Assembly (NCBI GenBank): GCA_015655585.1
Contig: JAATEV010000109.1
Location: 1-64,000 of the forward strand
Origin: Terriglobales bacterium
Lineage (GTDB): Bacteria > Acidobacteriota > Terriglobia > Terriglobales > Acidobacteriaceae
Length of the DNA stretch: 64,000 nt
Direction of reading: 5' to 3'
The notes under the pieces were generated by a model. That model was not told the origin of the DNA. It saw nothing but the letters and a program-made list of their open reading frames with translations, and made no database searches. A program made the translations under genes and the position numbers. Positions 51,684 to 61,116 of this stretch are shown in pieces. Positions within the stretch are counted from its first letter, which is position 1; every line of letters begins with the position of its first letter.

Positions 51684-52850
51684 ATGGCCATTGCGATTGA
51701 GGCGATCACAACTCTGCTGACCGTCGCGGGCTTGTTCTATCTGCTGCTGGCGTTGTGGGGAGCGCGTGACTTTGTTCACTCTTGGCAGAAGCATCGCCGC
51801 GACGTTGGATATACGCCGGATGTCTCGATTCTGAAGCCGGTGAAGGGCGTTGACCCGCGGATGTATGCGGGATTTGTGAGCCATTGCAGGCAGCAGTATG
51901 GTGGGCAGTTCGAGATTCTCTTTGGCGTGAGCAGGCTGGATGACCCGGCGGTGGTGGAGATCGAGCGGCTGCGGGCGGAGTTTCCTGAGGTTGCGGTGCG
52001 GCTGATCGAGTGCCCGGAGAGGCTGGGGACCTCGGGCAAGGTGAGCAACCTGATCCAGATGCTGCGCGAGGCCCGGTTCGAGCATGTTGTGATCAACGAC
52101 AGCGATATTTATGTTGCTCCGCAGTACCTGGCGCGGGTGATGGCCTGCTTTGCCGACCCGCAGGTGGGGCTGGTGACGGCTCCGTACATTGGGCGCACGG
52201 GAGAGCGGGGCGCGCTGACGGTGTGGTCACGGCTGGAGGCGCTGGGGATCTCGACGGACTTCTTTCCGGGGGTGCTGAGTGCGCGCAAGCTGGAGGGCGG
52301 GATTCGGTTCGGGTTGGGATCGACGCTGGCTACGACGAAGACTGCGCTGGAGAGGGCTGGAGGGCTGGAGGCGCTGGTGGAGTGTCTTGCGGACGACTAT
52401 GAGATGGGCGTGAGGATCGCTGGGGCGGGGCTTCGCGTGGAGTTGTGCGCGGAGGTGGTGGAGACGTCGGTTCCGGCGTATGGGTTCCGCGGGTTTGTGG
52501 AACACCAGTTGCGGTGGGCACGCTCGACGCGGGACTCGCGCAAGCTGGGATATGTGGGGCTGGGGGTCACTTATGCTCTGCCGTGGGCGCTGGCTACCTG
52601 CGTTGCCAGTGGCGGCGCGTTGTGGAGCTTCTCGCTGCTAAGCCTGGTGCTGCTGGTGCGGATGGCGGTGGCGCTCACGGTGGGGGTGGGGATTCTGCAG
52701 GATGGTCAGGTGCTGCGCGATCTGTGGCTGCTGCCGTTGCGCGACCTGTTCGGGCTTGGGTTCTGGATATGGAGCTTTGCCGGGGACACGATCATTTGGC
52801 GGGGGGAGCGGTTTCACCTGCGGGATGGGCGTCTGACGCCGGTGCAGTAG
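51684..52850 (+). CDS. hpnI: Hopanoid/ceramide-type glucosyltransferase HpnI (GT21)
   Basis: A 388-residue membrane-linked glycosyltransferase with an N-terminal helix (about 5-25), a GT-A domain (VSILKPVKGVDPRMYAGFVS, VINDSDIYVAPQYLARV for the D-x-D, LADDYEMGVRI) and the acceptor QxxRW motif EHQLRWARSTR, then C-terminal helices. GT21/HpnI enzymes add glucosamine-type sugars to bacteriohopanetetrol or ceramide. The last 59 bases overlap the convergent GT39 gene. No squalene-hopene cyclase is in the window. Confidence 0.85.
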   Translation: MAIAIEAITTLLTVAGLFYLLLALWGARDFVHSWQKHRRDVGYTPDVSILKPVKGVDPRMYAGFVSHCRQQYGGQFEILFGVSRLDDPAVVEIERLRAEFPEVAVRLIECPERLGTSGKVSNLIQMLREARFEHVVINDSDIYVAPQYLARVMACFADPQVGLVTAPYIGRTGERGALTVWSRLEALGISTDFFPGVLSARKLEGGIRFGLGSTLATTKTALERAGGLEALVECLADDYEMGVRIAGAGLRVELCAEVVETSVPAYGFRGFVEHQLRWARSTRDSRKLGYVGLGVTYALPWALATCVASGGALWSFSLLSLVLLVRMAVALTVGVGILQDGQVLRDLWLLPLRDLFGLGFWIWSFAGDTIIWRGERFHLRDGRLTPVQ

Positions 52851-54768
52851 ACGGCGTGGTTTCCTCGTTGCTGAGGATCTCCTTGCCGCCGCTCTGGGAG
52901 ATGAAGTAGGTTGGTTGGCCGCCGAGGTCGGGGAGAGGCTGGGAGAGATCCTGCCATAGGAAGACGCGCTGCTTGCCGGCCCAGCGGAGCTTGATGGAAT
53001 CCTTGTCCTCGAAGATGCGGGGAGCGTCGGGGAAAAAGGAGCCATACCAGAGGTTGGAGCTGCGGCCTTCGAGGATGTGGAGGTCGTCGCGCCGAAGGTA
53101 GAAGCCGAGCGTGCTGGCGCTCTCGTACTCGCCGTGGATGATGATGAGGTCGGTGGGCTTGAGGACGTGGGCGAGGTCGTCGGCCAGTTGGCGCGAGGTC
53201 AGGACGGGGGAGAAGATCTGGAGGCCGATGTGCGCTGCCATCAGGAAGGCGAAGGTGGCGGCGGTGAGCCAGAGGTTGCCGAGGTGGGGACGGTAGTTGC
53301 GGCGGTAGAGCCAGCTTGCGAAGGGGCCGCCGAAGAGGGCGAGCGCGGTGATGAGGAGCGGGGTGCGGAAGGCTCCCATAGCCTGGCTGTTGAGGTCGAG
53401 GAAGTGGCCGAAGGAGAGGGCGTAGTCGCCGGGGTTCTGCCGAAGCAGGGAGGAGAGGTCCACGCCGGGGGGCGGCGGAGTGGCGTGCAGGACGAAGAAA
53501 AGGGCGATCAGCGCTACAAGTGAGCCGAGGACGAGCAGCACGGCGGAGATACGCTGGCCGGACTGCACGAGAGGGTTGGGCACGGCGAAGGACTCGGCTT
53601 CGGCGGCTTCGTTGTGCAGCCAGACGGCGAGGAGCAGGGCGAGCGCGGGCAGGGAGGGCAGGACGTAGTACTCCTGCCGGGTGGAGAGGCTGAAGAAGAG
53701 CAGAGGCACGGCGGTCCAGACGCCGAGGAGGAGGAGAGTGCTTTCGGCGGCGGTGAGGGTGCGGAGGGAGATGCTCGGGCGGAAGGCCTTGCCCCAGGGA
53801 ACGGCGGCGAGGGCGCGGAAGAGGAAGGCGCTCCAGGGCATGAGCCAGACGAGGAGGAGTCCCCAGAAGAGGACGAGCGGGACGGTGTCGTAGTCGCGGG
53901 GAACGCGGAGGTTGAGGTAGCGGAGCAGGTGCTCGTTGACGAAGTAGAACCAGAACCAGCCGTGGACGTTGCCGTCGGTGGGCTGGGGGACGGACCAGTG
54001 TCCGTGAGAGAAGGCGAGGTTGCCGGGGTCTCCCTGGGTGGGATTGGCGAGGCCGATGAGGACGTGCCACGGCGCGGCGATGGCGAGGAAGACGCCGATG
54101 CTGGAGGCGGGCTCAAGCTGGCGCAGGCGGTCGAGCGCTCCGAGGACGCTGCGGCGCGTGAGGCGCAGGTGGATGGCGACGATGAGAACGGGGAAGAGAA
54201 TGCCGATGAGTCCCTTGGTAAGGACGTTCAGGGCGCAGCAGGCGGCGAATCCCCAGCAGAGGAGGTAGTTGGGCTCGTGTTGCTGCTCGGTGAGCCAGTA
54301 GCAGAGTAGGGCGAGGGTGAGCCAGAGGCAGACCATCGCGTCGGGTATGGTGATGCGGGTGAAGATGAAGGTGCCGAAGCTCGATAGCAGGATAAGCGCA
54401 GCGTAGAACCCTGCGCGTGTGGACCGGAAGGCACGGCGGGCGAAGAGTTCGATGGCCAGGGCGAGCGCGAGGACGGTGAAGGCCAGGGGAAAGCGGGCGG
54501 TGGAGGTGTGGACGCCGAAGAGCTGGAAGCTGGTAGCCATGCTCCAGTAGAGGAGAGGGGCCTTTTCGAGGTAGCGGATGCCGTTGGCGTAGAGGGTGAT
54601 CCAGTCGCCGCGGGTAATCATCTCGCGGGCGACCTCGGCGTGGACGGAGTCGGCGTCGTCGAGCAACGGAGGCGTGAAGAGGGCCACGCCGAAGTAGAAG
54701 AGAAACCAGAGGCTGATCAGGATCAGGCGATTTCGCTTCAGCTCGTTCCGTGGGGAGGGAATCTGCAT
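52792..54768 (-). CDS. Glycosyltransferase family 39 (ArnT-like) membrane protein
   Basis: A 658-residue protein with about 12 membrane segments. The N-terminus follows PMT/ArnT-like enzymes: DDADSVHAEVAREMITRGDW with the catalytic acidic pair, ANGIRYLEKAPLLYWSMATS, and FTRITIPDAMVCLWLTLALL, which lie in the first and second external loops. The C-terminal quarter is periplasmic (LGFYLRRDDLHILEGRSSNL). The family moves a sugar from a polyprenyl-phosphate donor. The start at ATG 54768 is chosen over GTG 54783. A fold-back repeat stands directly upstream. Confidence 0.88.
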   Translation of the reverse strand: MQIPSPRNELKRNRLILISLWFLFYFGVALFTPPLLDDADSVHAEVAREMITRGDWITLYANGIRYLEKAPLLYWSMATSFQLFGVHTSTARFPLAFTVLALALAIELFARRAFRSTRAGFYAALILLSSFGTFIFTRITIPDAMVCLWLTLALLCYWLTEQQHEPNYLLCWGFAACCALNVLTKGLIGILFPVLIVAIHLRLTRRSVLGALDRLRQLEPASSIGVFLAIAAPWHVLIGLANPTQGDPGNLAFSHGHWSVPQPTDGNVHGWFWFYFVNEHLLRYLNLRVPRDYDTVPLVLFWGLLLVWLMPWSAFLFRALAAVPWGKAFRPSISLRTLTAAESTLLLLGVWTAVPLLFFSLSTRQEYYVLPSLPALALLLAVWLHNEAAEAESFAVPNPLVQSGQRISAVLLVLGSLVALIALFFVLHATPPPPGVDLSSLLRQNPGDYALSFGHFLDLNSQAMGAFRTPLLITALALFGGPFASWLYRRNYRPHLGNLWLTAATFAFLMAAHIGLQIFSPVLTSRQLADDLAHVLKPTDLIIIHGEYESASTLGFYLRRDDLHILEGRSSNLWYGSFFPDAPRIFEDKDSIKLRWAGKQRVFLWQDLSQPLPDLGGQPTYFISQSGGKEILSNEETTPSTAPASDAHPAGETAPPAK

Positions 54769-54805
54769 GGAAGATTCGGACACTCTGAAAGTTTACGTGA
54801 GGCGG

Positions 54806-54951
54806 GTCCTGCCGAACCGCCCGCCTGCGCGGCGGGCGGGCGTTTGCACGCATTTTTAAGGCTTCGCTTGGGCCTCCCGTTGGTCGGCTGGTGAATTCTT
54901 CCGCCGACCAACGCGAAGCTCGGTACCGCACGAAGTGCCCCGGCGTCAGGG
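54806..54951 (-). repeat. Fold-back repeat, copy 3 (one central arm shortened)
   Basis: The third copy of the element at 13.5 and 15.4 kb. Compared with copy 2, the right central arm lacks about 11 bases (GGAGGCCCATG), so only the inner CGTTGGTCGGC half of the stem pairs fully. The outer arm begins GTCCTGCCG and then diverges. It lies between the 3' end of the M20 peptidase gene and the 5' end of the GT39 gene, in the same orientation relative to transcription as the other copies. Its end supplies the M20 stop codon. Confidence 0.85.
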
Positions 54952-56079
54952 AGTATTTGCCAGCATTGAGGCCAAAAGCGCGGTGCGAGGGACGAGGTGC
55001 TCGATCAGAACGGACTCGTGCGGGGCGTGGGCTCCGTCGCCGACGGCTCCCATGCCGTCGAGCGTGGGGACGCCGAGCGCGGCGGTGAAGTTGCCGTCGG
55101 AGCCGCCGCCGGTGGCGGCCTCTTCGAGCCGGAAGCCAATCTCAGAGGCGAGGCCGCGGGCTTTCTTGAAGAGTGCGATGGTTCCCGCGCTGCGTTCCAT
55201 GGGCGGGCGGTTGATGCCGCCGGTGATGGTGAGCTTGCAGTGGGGGTCGGAGGGCTTGAGCCTGCGGAAGAGCCTTTCGACGTAGGCAGCGTCGGCCAGC
55301 CGGGCGATGCGGACGTCGACCTCGCAGTGTGCCTCCGATGGAACGATATTGGATCGCGTGCCACCAGCAATCACTCCACAATTCACCGTCAGTTTGCGCG
55401 CCGGATTTGTGAAGTTTGCGATGGTCTGGACCTGTTTTGCCAGCTCCAGAACCGCCGAATGACCCTTTTCGAAGTCCACGCCGCTGTGTGCGCCGACACC
55501 CGTAACTTCAACAAAATAATGGCCTACTCCCTTGCGGGCGGTCTTGTAGGCAAGCCCCTGCGCGGGCTCCAGCACGAAGACCGCCTCGGAGCCAAGAGCA
55601 ATTTTCTCCGTAATCCCTCGCGAAACCGGACTCCCCACCTCCTCATCACTGTTAATCAGGAGGGTGACGGGGCGAGCTAACTTCAACTCCCGTAAGGTAC
55701 TTATGGACGCTAGTGCCATGACGACACCGGCCTTCATGTCGAGCACGCCGGGGCCGAAGTAGCGTCCATCGGCCTCGCGCCAGGGCATGTTTTTGAGAGT
55801 GCCGATGGGCCAGACGGTGTCGAGATGGCCGAGGAGGAGGATGGGTTTGCGGGAGGAGCGGTGGCCAAAGCGGAGTTCGAGGACGTTGCCGAAGTCTTTT
55901 TGTTTGTGTATTTTGGCTTTGGCTCCGAGGGCCAGGGCGTAGCGTTCGGCGATGGCCATGGCTGCGTCAACCGCTGGCTTGTCGTCGCTTGGGGACTCCT
56001 GGCTGACCAGCTCGTGGAGGGTGGCACGAATCCATTCGTGTTTCGATTCGACATGGCGGAGGATCGCTTTTGGGTCCAT
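54946..56079 (-). CDS. M20-family metallopeptidase (carboxypeptidase G2-like)
   Basis: A 377-residue two-zinc hydrolase. The metal site is visible: LLLGHLDTVWPIGTL (His, Asp), GPGVLDMKAGVVMALAS (bridging Asp), LINSDEEVGSPVSRG (catalytic Glu-Glu), and HESVLIEHLVP (last His). A dimerisation insert lies at about 180-290 with KGVGHYFVEVTGVGAHSGVD. The family hydrolyses peptides or amide-linked amino acids such as folate glutamates. The last codons and the stop lie in fold-back repeat copy 3. Confidence 0.88.
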   Translation of the reverse strand: MDPKAILRHVESKHEWIRATLHELVSQESPSDDKPAVDAAMAIAERYALALGAKAKIHKQKDFGNVLELRFGHRSSRKPILLLGHLDTVWPIGTLKNMPWREADGRYFGPGVLDMKAGVVMALASISTLRELKLARPVTLLINSDEEVGSPVSRGITEKIALGSEAVFVLEPAQGLAYKTARKGVGHYFVEVTGVGAHSGVDFEKGHSAVLELAKQVQTIANFTNPARKLTVNCGVIAGGTRSNIVPSEAHCEVDVRIARLADAAYVERLFRRLKPSDPHCKLTITGGINRPPMERSAGTIALFKKARGLASEIGFRLEEAATGGGSDGNFTAALGVPTLDGMGAVGDGAHAPHESVLIEHLVPRTALLASMLANTP

Positions 56080-56241
56080 GGAGGCATGTTATAGCAGGCA
56101 AAAAGGGTTGGTTTGCAGAGTGTTGCGTGGGAAGATGTTGAATTTAGGGCAATTCCGCGACAGAAGTGTTGCATTTTTGCCACATTTACCTTTGCGTGGA
56201 TTTTTGTAAAATGAGGATCGCTGCGCGGGAGACCTAGATTC

Positions 56242-57156
56242 GTGGCATTGGAAGCTCATTTCGAGCAGACAATTCGGGCAGAGATTGCGTTCAGCGGCGT
56301 GGGCCTGCATAGCGGGGTTCCGGTTTCCATGCGGCTGGTTCCGGCTCCGGCTGGCTCCGGTATCGTCTTTCGACGCACAGACTTAGACAACTTTGAGATC
56401 GCTGCGATCGGGCGGAATGTCGCCAAGGTGAGCTATGCGACGAGCTTGATGCGGCAGAGCGTGCTGATCCAGACGACGGAGCATCTGCTTTCGGCGCTGA
56501 TCGGGACGGGCGTGGACAACGTGATCGTCGAGGTCGATAACCTGGAGGTTCCGATCCTTGACGGGAGTGCGCTGCCTTATGTGCAAGCTTTTCATTCGGT
56601 GGGACTTAAGAAGCAGCGGCGGAAGCGGGAGTACCTGAAGATTCTGAAGGAGATCGAGGTCCGGGACGGATCGAAGTTTATCGGGGTCTATCCTGGGCGG
56701 GGGTATGGGATTGAGTACACGATTGATTTCCCGCAACCCATTGGATATGAGACATTTCGGGGCGATCTGGCGGGTGGGGACTACGCGAAATTAATTGCTC
56801 CGGCGCGGACGTTCGGGTTCAAGGAAGATGAGCCGATGCTGCGGGACATGGGGTTGATTCGCGGGGTTTCGGACGAAAGCGCGATCATCCTTTCGCGGCA
56901 AGGTATTGAAAATGGGCCACTTCGGTTTGACGATGAGTTTGTGCGGCACAAGGTGCTGGACCTGATTGGGGACCTAGCGCTGGCGGGGCGGAGGATTCAG
57001 GGCCGGGTGGTGGCCGAGAGGGCGGGCCATGCGATGCATACTGCTCTTGTACAACGACTTATGAGGGACCGGTCGGCGTGGGAGCTGGCCTGTGGGTACG
57101 ATGAAGTTGCGGATCCGGAGCTGGTGGGAGCGTTGTTGCAGCCGGTTACGGTTTAG
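56242..57156 (+). CDS. lpxC: UDP-3-O-acyl-N-acetylglucosamine deacetylase LpxC
   Basis: LpxC makes the committed step of lipid A synthesis. The 304-residue product has the zinc-site motif TTEHLLSALIGTGVDN, the segment EVPILDGSALPYVQAF, and the second metal/active site DEFVRHKVLDLIGDLALAG with HAMHTALVQ. The start is the GTG at 56242 after GGGAG, about ten bases away. folK follows after 79 bases. An LpxC shows that the organism is diderm with lipid A. Confidence 0.94.
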   Translation: MALEAHFEQTIRAEIAFSGVGLHSGVPVSMRLVPAPAGSGIVFRRTDLDNFEIAAIGRNVAKVSYATSLMRQSVLIQTTEHLLSALIGTGVDNVIVEVDNLEVPILDGSALPYVQAFHSVGLKKQRRKREYLKILKEIEVRDGSKFIGVYPGRGYGIEYTIDFPQPIGYETFRGDLAGGDYAKLIAPARTFGFKEDEPMLRDMGLIRGVSDESAIILSRQGIENGPLRFDDEFVRHKVLDLIGDLALAGRRIQGRVVAERAGHAMHTALVQRLMRDRSAWELACGYDEVADPELVGALLQPVTV

Positions 57157-57235
57157 TGGGATTTCCGGTTATTTTTGATGGTGCGGTGGCTGGTTTCCGG
57201 TGGGTGGGATACGGTTGGCAGGCGGTGGGTGCTTG

Positions 57236-57709
57236 ATGGGGTTGGCGGCGATTGCGCTGGGGTCGAACCTTGAGTCACGGTTTGGGGGGCGCGAGGCGAA
57301 CCTGACGGAGGCGATTCGGCGGCTGGCGGAGCTGGGTGAGGTGCGGGCGGTCTCGGCGTTTTATGACACGGAGCCGGTGGGGTATGTGGATCAGCCACGA
57401 TTTTTGAATGGGGCTTTGGTGCTGGAGACCGGGCTGGCTCCGGTGGAGCTGATGCGCGGGCTGCTGGAGGTGGAGCGGGAGATGGGCCGGGTGCGCGAGG
57501 GGGTGGCGGCTAAGGGGCCTCGGGTGATCGATCTGGACCTGCTGCTGTATGGGGACGCAGTGCTGGAGACGCCGGAGCTTACGCTGCCGCATCCGGCTAT
57601 GGCGGAGCGGAGATTTGTGCTGGAGCCTTTGGCGGAGATTGCTTCGGGGTGGATGCATCCGGTGTTGGGGATGTCGGTGGGAGCTTTGTTTGAGCGTTTA
57701 ACGGCGTAA
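57236..57709 (+). CDS. folK: 6-hydroxymethyl-7,8-dihydropterin pyrophosphokinase (HPPK)
   Basis: FolK transfers pyrophosphate to hydroxymethyl-dihydropterin in folate synthesis. The 157-residue product has IALGSNLESRFGGREANLTE, YDTEPVGYVDQPRFLNGAL, the signature RVIDLDLLLYGDAVLET and LPHPAMAERRFVLEPLAEI. The ATG at 57236 begins the alignment. No folP or folB lies next to it. Confidence 0.94.
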   Translation: MGLAAIALGSNLESRFGGREANLTEAIRRLAELGEVRAVSAFYDTEPVGYVDQPRFLNGALVLETGLAPVELMRGLLEVEREMGRVREGVAAKGPRVIDLDLLLYGDAVLETPELTLPHPAMAERRFVLEPLAEIASGWMHPVLGMSVGALFERLTA

Positions 57710-57790
57710 CGGTGATCGGAGGGATAAAGACTGATACGAGTTGACTGCGGATTTTGCGGAGTTGCATGGATTTAAAGCAAAGGCAAAAGC

Positions 57791-58256
57791 GATAGATCAA
57801 GTCGCTTCGCCCTTCGGGCTTTGCTCCGGCCTTGCACCCCAGTGAACGAAAAGCTGTTCGCTGGGGACCCCGCAGTTTCGGCAAAGCGGTAGGCCGCTTC
57901 GCGGCGGGTTTTGAGGCCCAAGGCTAAAGCCTTGGGTTGCCTAGAAGCAACAGCAAAAACAACAGCAAACGCAGATTCCCTTCGGGAATGACAAACAAAA
58001 ACAAACAACAGCAAGAACAACGACAAAAGCAACGGCTTATGGGCTTGGATTGAGCATGGGTAGAGAAGCGGGTTTCTCCGCTTCGCAGCGCGATGAGGCT
58101 GCGCCGCTCCGGTCGAAATGACGGAGCTTGAGGTGATTGGAAGAAAGACAAAGCAAGAGCAACGACAACTGCAACTGCAACTGCAAAACAAAGGCAACCG
58201 CAGGTCCTTCGACTGCGCCTCTCGCGATGAGGCTGCGCTGCCTCGGTCGAAATGAC
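57791..58256. repeat. Composite interspersed repeat, copy A
   Basis: A chain of palindromes joined by AC/A-rich linkers. It contains GCTTCGCCCTTCGGGC, ACCCCAGTGAACGAAAAGC / GTTCGCTGGGG, CCCAAGGCTAAAGCCTTGGG (57917-57936), the TTCCC-TTC-GGGAA unit (57971-57992), AGAAGCGGGTTTCTCCGCTTC (as two halves) and CGATGAGGCTGCG-CTCCGGTCGAAATGAC (to 58122), with a second shortened end unit to 58256. The same chain stands at 62608-63006. Open frames across it are Leu- or Ser-rich artefacts. Confidence 0.85.
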
Positions 58257-58379
58257 GGGGGTTGGGGTGGGTGGAAGAAGGACAACAGCAACGGCGATCG
58301 GTGGCTGGGTAGAGGGTTGCATTTCCATCTTAGCGGCGATGAAGCCGTCGCGAAGATGGGCCTGGTTTTGTGGCCAGGG

Positions 58380-60915
58380 TTACTCTGTTCGCAGGGCTTG
58401 CATGGGGTCGGTGGAGGCGGCGCGTTGGGCTGGGATGAGGCCGGCGATTGCGGCTGCCAGCGTCAGGGTGGCGATTGCTGCGGCCATGATGGATAGGTTG
58501 AAGCCGGTCATGTTGTAGAGCTGGGATTTTATGTAGCGCGTGCAGAGCAGGGCTATGGGGATTCCTATGGCCAGTCCGATGGCGGTTTGCAGAATTGCTC
58601 CGCGCATTACCATGGCTACTACTTCTTTGCGGTTGGCGCCGAGCGCCATGCGGATGCCTATCTCTGAGGTTCGGCGGGCTACTGTGTAGGAGGTTACGCC
58701 GTAGAGTCCTAGCGTGGCTAGCAGGAGAGCAAGTGCGCCGAAGAGGGACATCAGTTGGGCGATCATGCGGTCTTCCTTGAAGTTGTCCGCGATCTGCTGG
58801 TCAAAGGTCTGGAACTTGATGACGGTCAGGTTTGGGTTAAGGGCGGCGAGGGTCTTTCGGGTTATGGCTTCCATGTCGTTGATGGGTTGGTCGGTTTCGA
58901 GGACGAGCGCTCCGGCATAGAGGGACTGGTTCCTGGAAGGACTTTTGTCGCTTGCCGGGAGTTGCGTTATCGGCACAAAGTACATGCTGTGATCTTTCCA
59001 GCGGGCATTGGTGTAGGCGGTATCTTCCACTACGCCGACGATCTCATAGTCTCCGGCCGAGTCCGGCCCCAATGCGCCGAAGTGGTGGCCGAGGGGATAT
59101 TCTCCTGGCTTGAAGAGCTTCTTTACGAATGCCTGATTGACGACGGCTACCGCGGGAGCAGTGGATGTGTCCTGCAGGCCGATTCCGCGCCCCATCAACA
59201 CGTGTGTTCCTACTGCATCGAAGTATTCTTCATTTGCCCTATTCATGTCGGCACCATTATCGGTAAGGCGATCCGTTTTCCCCTGTATATAAACGCTGTC
59301 GCTCCAGAAGTTGTTTTCCATGGGCGTAAACCTGCTGATGCCGACTTTCCTGACTCCTGGCACCGAGTGGAAGATCGACCATTGTTCGGTAGAGCGCCTC
59401 GGTTTGTGTTGGGGCGTAGCCTGCTGCGCGTATGTTGAGGTGGGCGATGTATCGGTTTCTGCTGTCGAGTTTCAGGTCGATATTCTGGAGGTTGATGAGG
59501 CTTTGGGAGAAGAGCCCGGCGCCTACGAGCAGCACGAGCGAGAGGGCAGTTTGGAAGATGACCAGTCCGCGCTGGAGGAGGGAGGCGCCTGCCGTTGTAG
59601 TGCGAGTTCCGCTGCGGAGTGCATCCGCCGGGTTTGCGTGGGAGGCGATCCACGCGGGCGCTACGCCGAAGACGATGCCGGTGAGGAGGGAGAGTCCGCA
59701 GGCAAAGAGCAGCACAGCGCCGGAGGGGCTTGCGTTGATGGGGATACTTTGCGCGTTGGGGGAGGCCATCGCGAGCAGCATGTGGGTTCCGGCGTAGGCA
59801 ACGATGAGACCTGCCATGCCGCTTAGTCCGGCCAGCAGGATGCTCTCTGTGAGGAGCTGCCGGATGACTCTTCCGCGCAGAGCGCCTAACGCTATTCGGA
59901 CGGAGATTTCTGCGTGGCGCTTCATTCCGCGAACGAGCAGCAGGTTGGCGATGTTGGCACAGGCGATGAGGAGCACGAGGCCGGAGATGGTCATGAGGAA
60001 CTTCAGGTCTGAGGCGTACTTCTGCTGCATCTCCTGAACGCCGCTGCCGCCGGGCGTCAAGACTACGTGAGTCTTTGCCAGAAGTTTCTTGCCTTGTTCG
60101 GTTGAAAAATCCGGACTGGACGCGAAGGACTGGCGTACCAGCGTGCTCAATTTCTGCTGTAGAGGGGCCATTGCTACGCCGGGTTTGAGGCGTCCGATGA
60201 TGTAGAGCCAACGCTGGTCGGGATCGTTCACGTAGGCGGCGCTTGCCAGCGTGGGCAAGGGGGCGATGGGGAGATAGAGGTCGGGCGGCGTGAGCGAGAG
60301 GCGGTCGCCGTAGAAGCCTTTTGGAGCGATTCCAATGATGGTGACGGGTTTGGTGTTGACCCAGAAGGTGCTGCCTACGATGGAAGGATCTCCTGCATAG
60401 TCGTGCTGCCATGTTTGGTAGCTCATGACGGCGGTTATGGGTGCTCCGATTACGTCGTCTGCATCGGCGAGGAGACGCCCTGCCTGTGGGTGTAGTCCGA
60501 AGGTTTGGAAGTAGTTTCCAGAGACGAACTCACTGACGACGGAGCGCGGGTTTTCCTGGCTGCCTTCTCTCCTGATGATGACGGAGATGATCCAGGATTC
60601 CATGGCGGCCAGCTCCTGAAACTCCGGCGCATTTTTCTTCAGTTGCAGGTAGGTTTCGGTCGGGAACAAGGCGTAATCGCCGTTCCCTCGCTTTCCTTTC
60701 CAGACGCCAGTCTCGTTGTTGTCGCCGAGGCGGATGAGGGTTTTGGGGTCGGCTACGGGGAGGCTTTTCAGGAGCACGGCGTTTACTAGCGTGAAGATGG
60801 CGGCGTTGGCCCCGATGCCTAACGCCAGCGTCAGTATGGCCGTGATGGTGAAGCCCGGTGTTCTGGTTAACTGCCGCAGCGAGAAACGGATGTCCTGAAT
60901 TAGGCTCGCGATCAT
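58380..60915 (-). pseudogene. ADOP-type duplicated permease, frameshifted
   Basis: An orphan permease of about 845 residues with two FtsX-type halves and the MacB_PCD-like periplasmic domains. The first frame (60915 down) starts MIASLIQDIRFSLRQLTRTP and includes LLLVRGMKRHAEISVRIALG. The second frame has LFGALALLLATLGLYGVTSY, TSEIGIRMALGANRKEV. The reading frame breaks near 59380: the first frame continues into unrelated residues after ALYRTMVD, while the family sequence resumes one base shifted as FHSVPGVRKVGISRFTPMEN. No stop or start joins them normally. A single-base change, sequencing error or frameshift is equally possible. Confidence 0.8.
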
Positions 60916-61116
60916 TGTTCTCTCTCCGATATTCGTGCCTGATTGGCTTTATCGCTCCGATGGTATGTGAGGATCGTGGAGTTTCTCTATCGGAGAAAGC
61001 ACGTAGATGTCCAAAATCATAGGTGCTCCGATTCCATGATTTGTTTGGTTTACGAGAGATGGCTTAGGGCGGGAGTGTCCGTAAATATGATTCGATGTCC
61101 GGTGCTGGACAGTTCT

